Source of the DNA: Staphylococcus felis
GTDB taxonomy: Bacteria > Bacillota > Bacilli > Staphylococcales > Staphylococcaceae
Direction of reading: 5' to 3'
Length of the DNA: 64,000 bases
Assembly (NCBI RefSeq): GCF_003012915.1
Contig: NZ_CP027770.1
Coordinates: 1,860,001 to 1,924,000, forward strand
Positions within the stretch are counted from its first letter, which is position 1. Each line of letters opens with the position of its first letter. Positions 37,920-47,395 of the stretch are shown piece after piece. Made by a program: the position numbers and the translations under genes. The notes below the pieces were generated by a model. The model saw nothing but the letters and a program-made list of their open reading frames with translations, had not been told where the DNA came from and did not search any database.

Positions 37920-39041
37920 TTATTGTTTTGCCCAATATTGATAATAAGTTGTTTCGATATATCCGTTAAATAGTTTTCGGCGTTTAGTAGCCTTTTGATT
38001 AACAAGATATTCAAATTCTTTATGGCTTGTCATGATATAAAGTGATAATTTAGGATTGCGCTTTAATAGTGTGCCTAAATAACGATACATTTCTTCAACT
38101 TCATCACGATCTCCAATTCTTTCGCCGTACGGTGGATTTCCGATTAAGCCAATAGGTCCATCATATTCAATCGTTAAAGTATTAATATCTTTAACTTCAA
38201 ATTGAATAATATCACCAACACCTACTTCATCAGCATTTCGTTGTGCGATGTCTATCATTTGTGGGTCTATATCAGATGCATAAATAGTGATATCTTTATC
38301 ATAATCTGCCTGCGCATCGGCTTCAGCTCGTAGTCGTTCATATAAGCCGTCTGGCATAAAGTCCCATTGTTCTGATATAAAAGAACGATTGAAGCCAGGT
38401 GCGATGTTTTGAGCAATTAAACATGCTTCAATTGCAATAGTGCCCGACCCACAAAAAGGGTCAATTAACGGTGTATCGCCTGTCCAATTTGCAAGCTTTA
38501 CTAAACTGGCTGCTAGAGTTTCTTTAATTGGAGCCTCACCTTGTGCAAGTCGATAACCACGTTTGTTTAAACCTGAACCTGACGTATCAATTGTAAGTAA
38601 AGCTTTATCTTTTAAAATATTGACTTCAATCGGGTATTTTACACCAGACTCGTCTAACCATCCTTGAACTTGATGAGTTTGCTTTAATTTTTCTACTATT
38701 GCTTTTTTCGTAATAGCTTGGACGTCTGGAACACTATGTAACTTAGATTTTAAACTACGTCCTTGCACAGGAAATGCACCATCAGCTGGAATAAACTGTT
38801 CCCAAGGTAATGCTTTTACCTTTTCAAAAAGATCGTCAAAGGTATGTACTTCAAATTCTCCCACCACTAATTTAACGCGATCAGCTGTACGAAGCCACAG
38901 ATTAGATAAAGCAATCGCTTCCACATCGCCATGATAATATATTCGGCCATTTTCAACACGTGTCTCATAACCTAAATCTCTAATTTCTTTTGCTACAATC
39001 GATTCTAGCCCCATCGGACAGACTGCCAATAGTTGATACAT
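37920..39041 (-). CDS. THUMP-domain class I SAM-dependent RNA methyltransferase (YpsC/RlmL-type)
   Basis: 373 residues: an N-terminal ferredoxin-like plus THUMP module (about 1-160) for RNA binding, and a Rossmann methyltransferase with PLIDPFCGSGTIAIEA for SAM and the catalytic NPPYGERIGD, typical of N2-guanosine methylation. It resembles the N-terminal half of E. coli RlmL and Bacillus YpsC, and a 23S rRNA target is likely but inferred. The start follows AAGGAGGGG. Confidence 0.85.
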   Translation of the reverse strand: MYQLLAVCPMGLESIVAKEIRDLGYETRVENGRIYYHGDVEAIALSNLWLRTADRVKLVVGEFEVHTFDDLFEKVKALPWEQFIPADGAFPVQGRSLKSKLHSVPDVQAITKKAIVEKLKQTHQVQGWLDESGVKYPIEVNILKDKALLTIDTSGSGLNKRGYRLAQGEAPIKETLAASLVKLANWTGDTPLIDPFCGSGTIAIEACLIAQNIAPGFNRSFISEQWDFMPDGLYERLRAEADAQADYDKDITIYASDIDPQMIDIAQRNADEVGVGDIIQFEVKDINTLTIEYDGPIGLIGNPPYGERIGDRDEVEEMYRYLGTLLKRNPKLSLYIMTSHKEFEYLVNQKATKRRKLFNGYIETTYYQYWAKQ

Positions 39042-39087
39042 ATATGCCCCTCCTTATAGTATACATATTATTATTCACTAAAATGAA

Positions 39088-39113
39088 AGGCTGAGACGGT
39101 ATGTCCCAGCCTA
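39088..39113 (-). terminator. rnpB terminator
   Basis: AGGCTGGGAC and GTCTCAGCCT form a stem with a 5-base loop, followed on the minus strand by TTCATTTT. Confidence 0.75.
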
Positions 39114-39116
39114 AAC

Positions 39117-39514
39117 TAGTTGTGATATTTCTGTAAGCCATGTTCTGTTCCTTTGTACTCATAACGTGTACTAGTTGCACTGGTACTTAGGTGGTAATCA
39201 TCTGTCTGGAAAGTAAATCTACTTTCCCTCATCTGTACGTTCATTTCCATCAGACGAGTGCTCCTACCGAATTTGGATTGCTCACTCGAGGGGTTTACCG
39301 CGTTCCACCTTTATTATTTCTAATAAAGCTACGTCACTGTGGCACTTTACAATTACTTAAACCATATCTTATGACTTAGGTTTTTTCACTGCCGTCAATC
39401 ATTGATTGCCTTGACTTATTGTTTCATCAAGCACGAACACTACAATCATCTCAGATTGTGTGAGCATGGACTTTCCTCTATATTAAAATATAGCGATCAC
39501 CCAAAATATCACTT
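39117..39514 (-). ncRNA. rnpB: RNase P RNA (type B)
   Basis: About 398 nt on the minus strand. Conserved blocks are recognisable: AGAGGAAAGTCCATGCTC near the 5' end, AAGTGCCACAGTGACG, GGTGGAACGCGGTAAACCCC, CTCGAGTGAGCAATCC, ATTACCACC and GAACATGGCTTA near the 3' end. Terminal AGTGATAT and ATATCAC form P1. It is the catalytic RNA that matures tRNA 5' ends. Frames crossing it are not coding. Confidence 0.95.
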
Positions 39515-39518
39515 AAAA

Positions 39519-39546
39519 ATTATATCATTTCCCCATACAAAAGCAA
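39519..39546 (-). promoter_or_regulatory. rnpB promoter
   Basis: The minus strand has -35 TTGCTT (39546-39541) and -10 TATAAT (39524-39519) with 16 bases between, placing the start at about 39513, the expected 5' end of the RNA. Confidence 0.75.
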
Positions 39547-39549
39547 TGA

Positions 39550-39888
39550 TTATTTGCCAAACACTGCTTTTTCTAAGTTAGATATACGTTTAAGAATATC
39601 GACGTTATTATTACTTTGATTCACACTTTGGTTTGAAAAAGATTTAGGATCTTGTGATCGTCCTGATGCTACTCTAATTCTCAAATCTTCTACTTCTTTT
39701 CTAAGCTTATTATTTTCTTCAGATAGTTTGATGACTTCATTATTTAAGTCTGCCATCTTTTGATAATCAGCAATAATATCATCTAAAAAGGCATCCACCT
39801 CTTCTGGACGATATCCTCTAAACATAGTCTTTTCAAAGTCTTTTTCATAAATATCTTTTGCGGATAACTTTAACGAAACATCTGACAT
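39550..39888 (-). CDS. gpsB: Cell-division regulator GpsB
   Basis: 112 residues of the DivIVA/GpsB family: an N-terminal membrane-associated coiled coil ([21 protein letters not shown], then VDAFLDDII), a variable Asn/Ser linker (about 75-92) and a short C-terminal trimerising helix ([14 protein letters not shown]). ATG 39888 has GAGGTGG upstream; the longer frame has no site. It links FtsZ and penicillin-binding proteins at the septum, fitting pbp2 nearby. Confidence 0.93.
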   Translation of the reverse strand: MSDVSLKLSAKDIYEKDFEKTMFRGYRPEEVDAFLDDIIADYQKMADLNNEVIKLSEENNKLRKEVEDLRIRVASGRSQDPKSFSNQSVNQSNNNVDILKRISNLEKAVFGK

Positions 39889-39907
39889 GCATTCCACCTC
39901 ATTTGAT

Positions 39908-40465
39908 TTATATTTCTTTTGACCATTGTAAATCATTGATAAAGCTTGTAATTTCGTCAAACGTCACAATATCACAAGTATAATTTGTTTTTTCAGCAAA
40001 ATCAACTAACTTCCGTTTAAAGAACTTAGGACTCGCTTCTTGCTCCTCATCATAAATTAGAATTGTTAAATCTGTATGATCTAACATAAACTGGTCTGCT
40101 TGCTGAAACTGATATGGTCCATCATAGGGTTGTTGATAAATGCTATTTTGGTAATCGCAATGTTCCACAATTGTTTGATATTGCAATTGATTATGCTCAT
40201 TCCATTTTGAAAAATGGTCTAAAAACGGTGTAATTATGCCTAACTTTAAGTCAGGGTATTCCTTTTTTAATTCAATCACACATTCAGCTGCCCACAATTC
40301 AATACCTATTTGTCCTTGTATTAAAACCCATTCAAGTCCTTCGTCGATATAGTGGCTTAACTTTTGGGTTATAAATTGCTTTAAAAATGTCACTTCTTTT
40401 GCATCATTATTAAAAATACCAAGTTCGTATGACTTATAACCTGTAATGTAAAGCGATTTAATCAT
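39908..40465 (-). CDS. ypsA: YpsA, SLOG-family (DUF1273) protein
   Basis: 185 residues, with the Rossmann-like SLOG fold indicated by [15 protein letters not shown] and [16 protein letters not shown]. In Bacillus and S. aureus YpsA influences cell division in the same pathway as GpsB, and the gene is immediately upstream of gpsB here. SLOG proteins may bind nucleotide-derived ligands; none is proven. Confidence 0.88.
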   Translation of the reverse strand: MIKSLYITGYKSYELGIFNNDAKEVTFLKQFITQKLSHYIDEGLEWVLIQGQIGIELWAAECVIELKKEYPDLKLGIITPFLDHFSKWNEHNQLQYQTIVEHCDYQNSIYQQPYDGPYQFQQADQFMLDHTDLTILIYDEEQEASPKFFKRKLVDFAEKTNYTCDIVTFDEITSFINDLQWSKEI

Positions 40466-40477
40466 TTCAATTCCTTT

Positions 40478-40801
40478 CTATCGCAACATTTGAATATGGT
40501 GTTGCACAGTTTTATATTGATTCATAAATATTTTTAAGCTTGTTTTGGGATAGTGGCAAGTTATTGATAGGTCTTCAATCAATTGTATGAGGTTGTTGAA
40601 ATGTTTTTGATTAAAGTATTGAATACCAAGAACTTCATGTTCATAACGTTTGAATTCACTCATATGATGATCAACACGTTGAACAAATGGTTTGATTTCA
40701 TTATCAAAATCGAATTGATAGCCATTTCTTGCAAGTGTATAGCGTTCTTTAATTAATAATAAATCTTGATTAAGGTTAGAAACCATTTGTTGTAATATCA
40801 T
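40478..40801 (-). CDS. YppE-like (DUF1798) protein
   Basis: 107 residues predicted to be an all-helical bundle, matching the small DUF1798/YppE family that neighbours ypsA and recU in staphylococci and bacilli. The function is unknown. It lies 12 bases upstream of ypsA and is probably the first gene of the yppE-ypsA-gpsB unit. Confidence 0.75.
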   Translation of the reverse strand: MILQQMVSNLNQDLLLIKERYTLARNGYQFDFDNEIKPFVQRVDHHMSEFKRYEHEVLGIQYFNQKHFNNLIQLIEDLSITCHYPKTSLKIFMNQYKTVQHHIQMLR

Positions 40802-41062
40802 ATTCCATCCCTACTTTCGATTTAAACTCGGTTATGTGTATTCAAAAAACATATATTGATATATCAGTGCTAGATGATTTAATGGTAACGGATATTATTT
40901 ATCTATGTTACAATTATAACAGTTTATAGAAGTTTTGATGATTAGATTCATCATTTTCTTAAACCATGTTGGAATAGAGCAATGAATTTATTAATGTTAA
41001 ACAATTGGTATAGACTCATCTACTCTATTCACCCATTTTTAGAATTGAATGTAGGTGTTATC

Positions 41063-41689
41063 ATGAATTATCCGAATGGCAAATCTTATAGAAAGAATCA
41101 GACTCAAGTCGGAAGTTTAAAAAGTAAGTACTCGTCTAAAATAAAATATGGTGGACGAGGCATGTCACTAGAAAAGGACATTGAACAAGCAAACCAATTT
41201 TATTTAAAAAGTCACATTGCAGTGATACACAAAAAACCAACGCCCGTCCAGATTGTTCATGTGGATTATCCAGAACGTAGCAAAGCTGTTATCAAAGAAG
41301 CTTACTTTAGAACACCTTCAACAACAGACTATAACGGAATTTACAAAGGATATCATTTGGATTTTGAAGCGAAAGAAACAAAAAATAAAACGTCATTCCC
41401 TCTTCAAAATCTTCATGAGCACCAAGTTAAACATATGCAACATATAGCTCAACATGGTGGCATTGCGTTTTTAATCATACGATTTAAAACACAAGATAAA
41501 GTATATCTTTTACCTTTTAAAGACTTTCTTCCATTTTGGATGAGATTTTTAAAAAATGAAAAAAAGTCAATAACTGTTGAAGAAATTCAAGAAAATGGGT
41601 ACTATATTCCTTATCAGTATCAACCAAGATTAGACTATCTAAAAGCAGTTGATAAGTTGATATTAGATGAAAGTGAGGACCGCGTATGA
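41063..41689 (+). CDS. recU: Holliday junction resolvase RecU
   Basis: 208 residues, the exact length of the S. aureus protein. Conserved parts are [28 protein letters not shown] with catalytic Asp, DFEAKETKN with the Glu-X-Lys motif and HQVKHM. ATG 41063 ([12 protein letters not shown]) is chosen over the longer frame to 40982 by similarity and the AGGTG site. It overlaps pbp2 by four bases, the conserved recU-pbp2 operon. An extended -10 TGTTACAAT at 40906-40914 may be its promoter. Confidence 0.95.
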   Translation: MNYPNGKSYRKNQTQVGSLKSKYSSKIKYGGRGMSLEKDIEQANQFYLKSHIAVIHKKPTPVQIVHVDYPERSKAVIKEAYFRTPSTTDYNGIYKGYHLDFEAKETKNKTSFPLQNLHEHQVKHMQHIAQHGGIAFLIIRFKTQDKVYLLPFKDFLPFWMRFLKNEKKSITVEEIQENGYYIPYQYQPRLDYLKAVDKLILDESEDRV

Positions 41690-43893
41690 CGCAAAAGAAA
41701 GGGACTTCAAATGCTTCAACTAAGAAGTCTAATAAAAAAAAGAATAAAAATATTAAGCGTACGATCATTAAAGTCATCAGTTTTGTTGTTTTAGCTTTTG
41801 TAATTCTTGCATTATTATGTGTTTTACTTTTTGCTTATTATGCTTGGAAAGCCCCTGCATTTAATGAATCTAAACTACAAGATCCAAGTCCGGCAAGGAT
41901 TTATGATAAAGATGATCAACTCGTCAAGACGCTTGATAATGGAGCAAGACGGGAGCATGTTGATTTAGATAAAGTGCCTGACACTATGAAAAATGCTGTT
42001 TTGGCAACAGAAGATAATCGATTTTATGATCATGGCGCACTTGATTATAAACGGTTGTTTGGTGCTGTGATTAAAAACGTAACAGGTGGCTTTGGTTCAC
42101 AAGGTGCATCAACTTTAACACAACAAGTTGTCAAACGTACCTTCTTAACCGATCAAAAATCAATCGAGCGTAAAGCGCAAGAAGCATACTTGTCTTACCG
42201 TTTAGAACAAGAGTATTCTAAAGATGAAATTTTTGAAATGTATTTGAATAAAATATATTATTCTGATGGTGTATATGGAATTAAAGCAGCAGCTAAATAT
42301 TATTTTGATAAAGATTTAGATGAATTAAATCTTGCAGAATCTGCTTATCTGGCAGGCTTGCCTCAAGTGCCTAATACTTATAATATATACGATCATCCAG
42401 AAGAAGCTGAAAAGCGTAAAGACACTGTATTATATTTAATGGCTTATCACAATCGAATTAGCGAAAAAGAAAAAGAAGAAGCGCAAAACACACCAATTAC
42501 AACGAATCTAGTTGAACGTACAAATGAAGAACGACAAATTAAGCCTGATGATAGTACAGCGCAGTATGATTCTTATGTGAATTTTATTAAACAAGAGTTA
42601 ATGAATAATCCAGAATTTAAAGGTAAAAATTTATCTGATGTTTTAAACAGTGGTATTAAAATTTATACGAATATGGATAGAAACATTCAAGATGCCTTAC
42701 AAAGTCGAATTGACAATGGTGGATACTATAAGAATGATGATCAATTAGTAGGATCTACAATTGTTGATAGTGAAACTGGCGGTTTAGTCGCTATTTCTGG
42801 CGGCCGAAATTATAAAGATGTCGTTGAACGAAATCAAGCAACTGATGTTCACCCTACTGGTTCGACATTGAAGCCATTCTTAGCATACGGCCCTGCTATA
42901 GACAATATGCAATGGGCTACGAATCATTCAATTCAAGATGAATCGGCATACTCTATAGATGGTGGTGTTTTCCATAACTATGATCAACAGAGTCATGGTG
43001 TTGTTTCGATATATGATGCATTACGTCAAAGTTTCAACATCCCAGCGCTAAAAACATGGCAACAAGTTAAAGAACAAGCTGGCAATAATGCACCGACTGA
43101 TTTTGCTAAAAAAGTCGGACTTGAATATGAAAATCCAAATATTGGACCATCTGATGTTTTAGGTGGCTCATCATCTGAATTTTCAACAACCCAACTTGCA
43201 TCGGCATACGCTTCATTTGCAAATGGTGGGACTTATAATAATGCACACTCAATTCGAAAAGTAGTTGAATCTAGTGGCAATACGATTGAATTTGATCATA
43301 CAAGCCATAGAGCGATGAATGATTATACTGCTTATATGATTACTGAAATTTTAAAAGGTACATTCGAAGCATATGGTTCAGCTTATGGTAATGACGTATC
43401 GGGTGTGAATTTAGCGGCTAAAACAGGTACAGGTACTTATGGTACTGAAACGTATCAGCAATACAATTTACCTGATTCTGCTGCCAAAGACGTTTGGATT
43501 GCCGGTTATTCACCTCGATATTCGATGTCAGTTTGGATGGGCTTTAGTAGCGTAAAGGCATACGGTGAAAACTCATTTGTTGGAAGTTCTGAGCAAAAGT
43601 TACCACAACTATTATTTAGAGATGTTATGAGTGACATTAACCCAAGAGACGGTTCTGATTTTAATCGTCCAGATTCAGTTGCTGGTAGTGGCAAAAGTTT
43701 ATATGTCGCACAAGCTCCTGATGGTAATACAACAAGTAACTTTACTGAATCAAGTAATGGCACTAACTCTGGTAATAATAACAACTCAGGAAATAACTTT
43801 AGTAACAACAACAATCAATCTCAGCAAAATAATAACCAACAGAATAATAACCAACAAAACAATGGATTCTTCAGTAATTTATTTAATCGATAA
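41686..43893 (+). CDS. pbp2: Penicillin-binding protein 2 (bifunctional class A)
   Basis: 735 residues: a Lys-rich cytoplasmic tail, TM 25-51, a GT51 glycosyltransferase with catalytic Glu109 ([10 protein letters not shown]) and Glu166 (KAQEAYL), then a transpeptidase with SXXK (TGSTLKPF), SXN (QSFNIPALK) and KTGTGTYG. It polymerises and cross-links peptidoglycan at the septum. The C-terminus is an unusual Asn/Gln/Ser-rich tail of about 50 residues. The ATGA overlap couples it to recU. Confidence 0.97.
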   Translation: MTQKKGTSNASTKKSNKKKNKNIKRTIIKVISFVVLAFVILALLCVLLFAYYAWKAPAFNESKLQDPSPARIYDKDDQLVKTLDNGARREHVDLDKVPDTMKNAVLATEDNRFYDHGALDYKRLFGAVIKNVTGGFGSQGASTLTQQVVKRTFLTDQKSIERKAQEAYLSYRLEQEYSKDEIFEMYLNKIYYSDGVYGIKAAAKYYFDKDLDELNLAESAYLAGLPQVPNTYNIYDHPEEAEKRKDTVLYLMAYHNRISEKEKEEAQNTPITTNLVERTNEERQIKPDDSTAQYDSYVNFIKQELMNNPEFKGKNLSDVLNSGIKIYTNMDRNIQDALQSRIDNGGYYKNDDQLVGSTIVDSETGGLVAISGGRNYKDVVERNQATDVHPTGSTLKPFLAYGPAIDNMQWATNHSIQDESAYSIDGGVFHNYDQQSHGVVSIYDALRQSFNIPALKTWQQVKEQAGNNAPTDFAKKVGLEYENPNIGPSDVLGGSSSEFSTTQLASAYASFANGGTYNNAHSIRKVVESSGNTIEFDHTSHRAMNDYTAYMITEILKGTFEAYGSAYGNDVSGVNLAAKTGTGTYGTETYQQYNLPDSAAKDVWIAGYSPRYSMSVWMGFSSVKAYGENSFVGSSEQKLPQLLFRDVMSDINPRDGSDFNRPDSVAGSGKSLYVAQAPDGNTTSNFTESSNGTNSGNNNNSGNNFSNNNNQSQQNNNQQNNNQQNNGFFSNLFNR
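43755..43872 (+). repeat. Low-complexity Asn/Gln coding tract at the end of pbp2
   Basis: Near-tandem AATAATAACCAACA-type units encode runs of Asn and Gln in the extracellular PBP2 tail. Such tracts can change length by slippage; the family tail is variable. Confidence 0.7.
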
Positions 43894-43932
43894 GTTATAT
43901 CAAGAATCTGAGATATATCAGTAATCGAAAAA

Positions 43933-43979
43933 GCTTCGAGGTTTTCGTAAGAATTTACGAAAAATCTCGAAGTTTTTTT
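43933..43979 (+). terminator. pbp2 terminator
   Basis: CTTCGAG-TTTTCGTAA pairs with TTACGAAAA-CTCGAAG, followed by T7. It ends recU-pbp2. Its 3' half (AAAAATCTCGAAGTTTT) recurs at about 12815. Confidence 0.88.
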
Positions 43980-44170
43980 GTGATTAATTGAATGATACGA
44001 AAGTGTCTGTTTTTGTAAATATAACAGTGAGTCATGACGAAGACTATAGACTGAGGCTGTCCCCTTGGAAAGCGAAGTCATATCATACAAAGCTATATCA
44101 TAAAAAGAAGCGCTAAGACGCATTGTTATTAAAAAGCATCTTAACGCTATTTATTTTGGGATTGATATCG
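43945..44170. repeat. Composite staphylococcal intergenic repeat, copy 2
   Basis: It parallels 12815-13075 in block order: CTCGAAG half-stem, AATGATACGAAAGTGTCT, a structured centre (GACTTCGCTTTC against GAAGAC on opposite sides), CCCCTTGGAAA, a terminator-like stem and TATTTTGGGATTGAT. The central parts diverge more than the edges. Confidence 0.6.
44103..44148 (-). terminator. Terminator of the dnaD-nth-ypoC operon
   Basis: AGCGTTAAGATGC and GCGTCTTAGCGCT form an imperfect stem, followed on the minus strand by TCTTTTTATG. It lies 43 bases past ypoC. Confidence 0.7.
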
Positions 44171-44190
44171 TAGCCTCTTTGACAATTCAG

Positions 44191-44517
44191 TTAAAGACTT
44201 GAATGTTTGGCTTTGTATGCAGCATTCATTTTAATCAGTTCGGATTTAACAGTTTTCATTTGTTGATATCCCATATAGTGGTGTTTTCTTTCATGAATGT
44301 ATCGTAAACGCTCTTCAATATTAAAAGGTTTGATTTTGAGGTTTTCAAACGTTAATCTTTCATTGTTAGGAATGCCATTAATGAATTTGATATAAGCTAG
44401 CAGATTGTCGTAGTATTGATTTAATAATGGAATGGATTGCGCTTGACCAATCGCTCTGTTTTTTGCGATTTCATCTAAAGTGATTTCGAGTGCATTCATA
44501 GCATTTAAATAATCCAT
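44191..44517 (-). CDS. YpoC-like protein
   Basis: 108 residues, helical, matching the YpoC family encoded downstream of dnaD-nth in Bacillus and staphylococci. ATG 44517 follows GGGAGGT and begins just after the nth stop; the longer frame to 44601 overlaps nth and has no site. Function unknown; the conserved linkage suggests a DNA-replication or repair accessory. Confidence 0.75.
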   Translation of the reverse strand: MDYLNAMNALEITLDEIAKNRAIGQAQSIPLLNQYYDNLLAYIKFINGIPNNERLTFENLKIKPFNIEERLRYIHERKHHYMGYQQMKTVKSELIKMNAAYKAKHSSL

Positions 44518-44518
44518 T

Positions 44519-45190
44519 TTATTCACTACCTCCCGAAGCGCGTAATGATGCACGGTAGCGCTTTTGTCCTTCTCTACAGTCATCAAATAATGGACAAACA
44601 TCGCATTTAGGCTTGCGTGCTAAACAATGGTATCTTCCAAAAAAAATCAATTGATGATGACTTTTCGTCCATCGTTCTCTAGGAATAATAGAAGTCAGAC
44701 GACGCTCCACCTCATTGACGTTATCTTTCCAACGACAAATACCCAAACGTTTTGAAACACGCTCTACATGTGTATCAACAGCAAGTGCAGGTTCGCCAAA
44801 TGCAACACTCATTACAACATTTGCAGTTTTACGTCCTACACCAGCTAAACTTTCAAGTTCTTTATGAGTATGTGGTACTTCGCCATTAAATTGATCTAGT
44901 AAGGAGCGAGAAAGTTTCTGTATATTTTTAGCTTTATTTCGATATAGTCCTATTGAGCGAATATCATTCTCTAATTCAGGTAATTCAACTGACAAATAAT
45001 CTTCTGGCGTGTGATATTTTTGAAATAAATCATGTGTTACTTTATTCACGGTATTATCTGTACATTGTGCAGATAGTAATACAGCAATGGTTAACTCAAA
45101 TGGGTTTTTATGTTTGAGTTCACATTCAGCATCAGGAAACATCGTATCAATGGTATCTATCATTTCTAAAGCTTTCGTTTTACTTATCAA
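44519..45190 (-). CDS. nth: Endonuclease III (DNA glycosylase/AP lyase)
   Basis: 223 residues. The helix-hairpin-helix LAGVGRKTANVV includes the catalytic Lys, catalytic Asp is in ALAVDTHVERV, and a [4Fe-4S] cluster loop has spacing C-X6-C-X2-C-X5-C (CLARKPKCDVCPLFDDC). It removes oxidised pyrimidines. It overlaps dnaD by 11 bases. Confidence 0.95.
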   Translation of the reverse strand: MISKTKALEMIDTIDTMFPDAECELKHKNPFELTIAVLLSAQCTDNTVNKVTHDLFQKYHTPEDYLSVELPELENDIRSIGLYRNKAKNIQKLSRSLLDQFNGEVPHTHKELESLAGVGRKTANVVMSVAFGEPALAVDTHVERVSKRLGICRWKDNVNEVERRLTSIIPRERWTKSHHQLIFFGRYHCLARKPKCDVCPLFDDCREGQKRYRASLRASGGSE

Positions 45191-45872
45191 ATGGATTTTC
45201 CCCCTTCAACCAATTGAAAGTTGGAAAGTTTTCAATTTTTTTAGGCTTTTGATTATGCTGCTTTTTAAATTGTTCGCGTATCGATTTACTTTCTTCAGGT
45301 GTATTGACATTATTCTTTTTCCAATTTAATAAAATGCGATCGATATATTTAAGTGAAAATTTATCATGTGCTAAAGCTTCATTTAATGCTGTTTCTATTA
45401 ATTCTAAACTATAGCCATCAATATCTATCCACTGATTGAGGTGTTCAATTTCTAAAGGAGAGAGTGTGCGACCAAATGTCGTTTCGAATTTGCGAAATAG
45501 AGCTTTAAATTTCTCTTTATCATTATTATTTTGATTACTTTGGTTAAGCCTATTTAAAATATGTGCAAATTGTTCGTAAAATCCATCTAAGTTAATATAT
45601 TCAGTAAATTTACCATTATTATTTTTCTCAACTCTCATCGTTAATAAGCCGAGGTGAATTAATTTTTGAATAATTGATGTTATCTCTGTCTCGCTTACAT
45701 TTGTCCCTTTTTTAAGAAGATTGATAGAGGGTTGTTCGTTAGAAACGTCATATGCATATAAGATTTTCAGGAAAATAATAAGGTCTGTTTCATCTAATCC
45801 TAATTCATTGTAATGTTCGAGCAATTCATATCTTAATACTAAAGGGCGTTTTTGAAGCTCATTAATATGCAT
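45180..45872 (-). CDS. dnaD: DNA replication initiation protein DnaD
   Basis: 231 residues at most: an N-terminal winged helix (about 1-120) for oligomerisation and a DnaB/DnaD C-domain (about 135-205) with IDRILLNWKKNNV near the DNA-binding end. It is required for loading the replicative helicase. Two consecutive ATG codons (45875, 45872) follow GGAGG; the second has better spacing. Confidence 0.92.
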   Translation of the reverse strand: MHINELQKRPLVLRYELLEHYNELGLDETDLIIFLKILYAYDVSNEQPSINLLKKGTNVSETEITSIIQKLIHLGLLTMRVEKNNNGKFTEYINLDGFYEQFAHILNRLNQSNQNNNDKEKFKALFRKFETTFGRTLSPLEIEHLNQWIDIDGYSLELIETALNEALAHDKFSLKYIDRILLNWKKNNVNTPEESKSIREQFKKQHNQKPKKIENFPTFNWLKGENPFDK

Positions 45873-45904
45873 CATTTACCTCCTTGTCCTTCTTACTATC
45901 AATT

Positions 45905-45964
45905 AAAAAGAGACCAAGTGGACTGATACAAATGATTAACAGTCGAATCATCAAACTTGGTCTC
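45905..45964 (-). terminator. asnS terminator
   Basis: GAGACCAAGT pairs with ACTTGGTCTC, with an inner GACTG/CAGTC, followed on the minus strand by T5. It separates asnS from dnaD. Confidence 0.85.
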
Positions 45965-46029
45965 ACACTCTATCATTTAAATCATAATTAAATTCAAACA
46001 TTATCCCATGTCATTCGTTTGATTATTAA

Positions 46030-47322
46030 TTAAGGATATAAGCGGTTTAATAAACGTGGGAATGGTGACGTTTCGCGTACATGTTCCACCCCAGCAATCC
46101 ATGCAATCGTTCTTTCTAAGCCTAAGCCAAAACCACTGTGCGGCACACTGCCATATTTACGTAAATCTAGATAATATTGATAACTTTCAATATCTAATTG
46201 ATGTGCCTCTATACGTGCTTCTAATAATGACAAGTCATTAATACGTTCTGAACCGCCAATTATTTCACCGTAACCTTCAGGCGCAATTAAGTCGGCACAC
46301 AACACAGTGTCTTCATTGTCAGGATTTGGTTGCATATAAAATGGCTTTATTTTGGTTGGATAGTTGACGATAAACACTGGCAAGTCATAATGGTTTGCGA
46401 TAGCTGTTTCATGTGGTGCACCAAAGTCATCGCCCCACTCTATATCGTTAAATCCTTCTTTGTGTAAAAACTCAATCGCGTTATCATATGTAATACGCGG
46501 GAAAGGTGCTTTTACTTTTTCGAGTTTAGATGTATCACGATTTAATAGTTTGAGTTCTAATTTACAGTTTTCAAGTACAGCATTTACGATAAAAGCAATA
46601 TAGTTTTCTTGTACTTTTAAGCTTTCTTCATGTGTTGTGAATGCCATTTCAGGTTCAAGCATCCAAAACTCAATTAAATGACGGCGTGTTTTGGACTTTT
46701 CTGCGCGAAATGTTGGGCCAAATGAGAATACTTTTCCATAAGCCATTGCAGCGGCCTCCATATAAAGCTGACCACTTTGAGATAAAAATGCATCTTCATC
46801 AAAATATTTAGTATGGAATAATTCGCTTGTACCTTCAGGAGCACTTGCCGTTAAGATAGGCGGGTCAATTTTAGTAAACCCATTGTGATTAAAGAACTCG
46901 TATGTAGCTCTAATGATTTCATTACGAATTTTCATAACAGCATGTTGCTTTTTTGAACGCAACCACAGATGTCTATGATCCATTAAAAATTCTGTGCCAT
47001 GTTCTTTTGGAGTAATAGGATAGTCATGCGCATTTTGGATAACTTCAATATTTTTAACTTGCATTTCATATCCTAAATCAGAGCGATTGTCTTCTGTGAT
47101 CTCCCCTGTTATATAAAGTGACGACTCTTGTGTAATGGACTTAGCAAGTTTGAAGATTTCTTCATCAACTTCAGACTTAACAACAACACCTTGCATAAAT
47201 CCAGTACCGTCTCTCAATTGAAGGAAAGCGATTTTACCGCTTGAACGTTTATTTGCCAACCAAGCACCTATAGTGACTTCTTGGCCAATGTAATCTTTTG
47301 CATTTTTAATCGTAGTTTTCAT
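46030..47322 (-). CDS. asnS: Asparaginyl-tRNA synthetase
   Basis: 430 residues. An N-terminal OB anticodon-binding domain (about 1-110) precedes a class II core: motif 1 around [10 protein letters not shown], motif 2 [21 protein letters not shown] and motif 3 [13 protein letters not shown]. It charges tRNA-Asn. The start follows AGGAGA. Confidence 0.96.
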   Translation of the reverse strand: MKTTIKNAKDYIGQEVTIGAWLANKRSSGKIAFLQLRDGTGFMQGVVVKSEVDEEIFKLAKSITQESSLYITGEITEDNRSDLGYEMQVKNIEVIQNAHDYPITPKEHGTEFLMDHRHLWLRSKKQHAVMKIRNEIIRATYEFFNHNGFTKIDPPILTASAPEGTSELFHTKYFDEDAFLSQSGQLYMEAAAMAYGKVFSFGPTFRAEKSKTRRHLIEFWMLEPEMAFTTHEESLKVQENYIAFIVNAVLENCKLELKLLNRDTSKLEKVKAPFPRITYDNAIEFLHKEGFNDIEWGDDFGAPHETAIANHYDLPVFIVNYPTKIKPFYMQPNPDNEDTVLCADLIAPEGYGEIIGGSERINDLSLLEARIEAHQLDIESYQYYLDLRKYGSVPHSGFGLGLERTIAWIAGVEHVRETSPFPRLLNRLYP

Positions 47323-47395
47323 AACCAGTCTCCTATTTAAATTAATACTTACTATATTTTAACAAAACTTATACTAGACTTCTACATGTTGAAGT

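Noticed and set aside
39191..39379. 62-codon + strand frame over the rnpB locus
   Set aside because: It lies entirely within the RNase P RNA gene on the opposite strand.
40982..41062. Longer RecU start
   Set aside because: Similarity to staphylococcal RecU begins at MNYPNGK (41063), which has its own ribosome-binding site.
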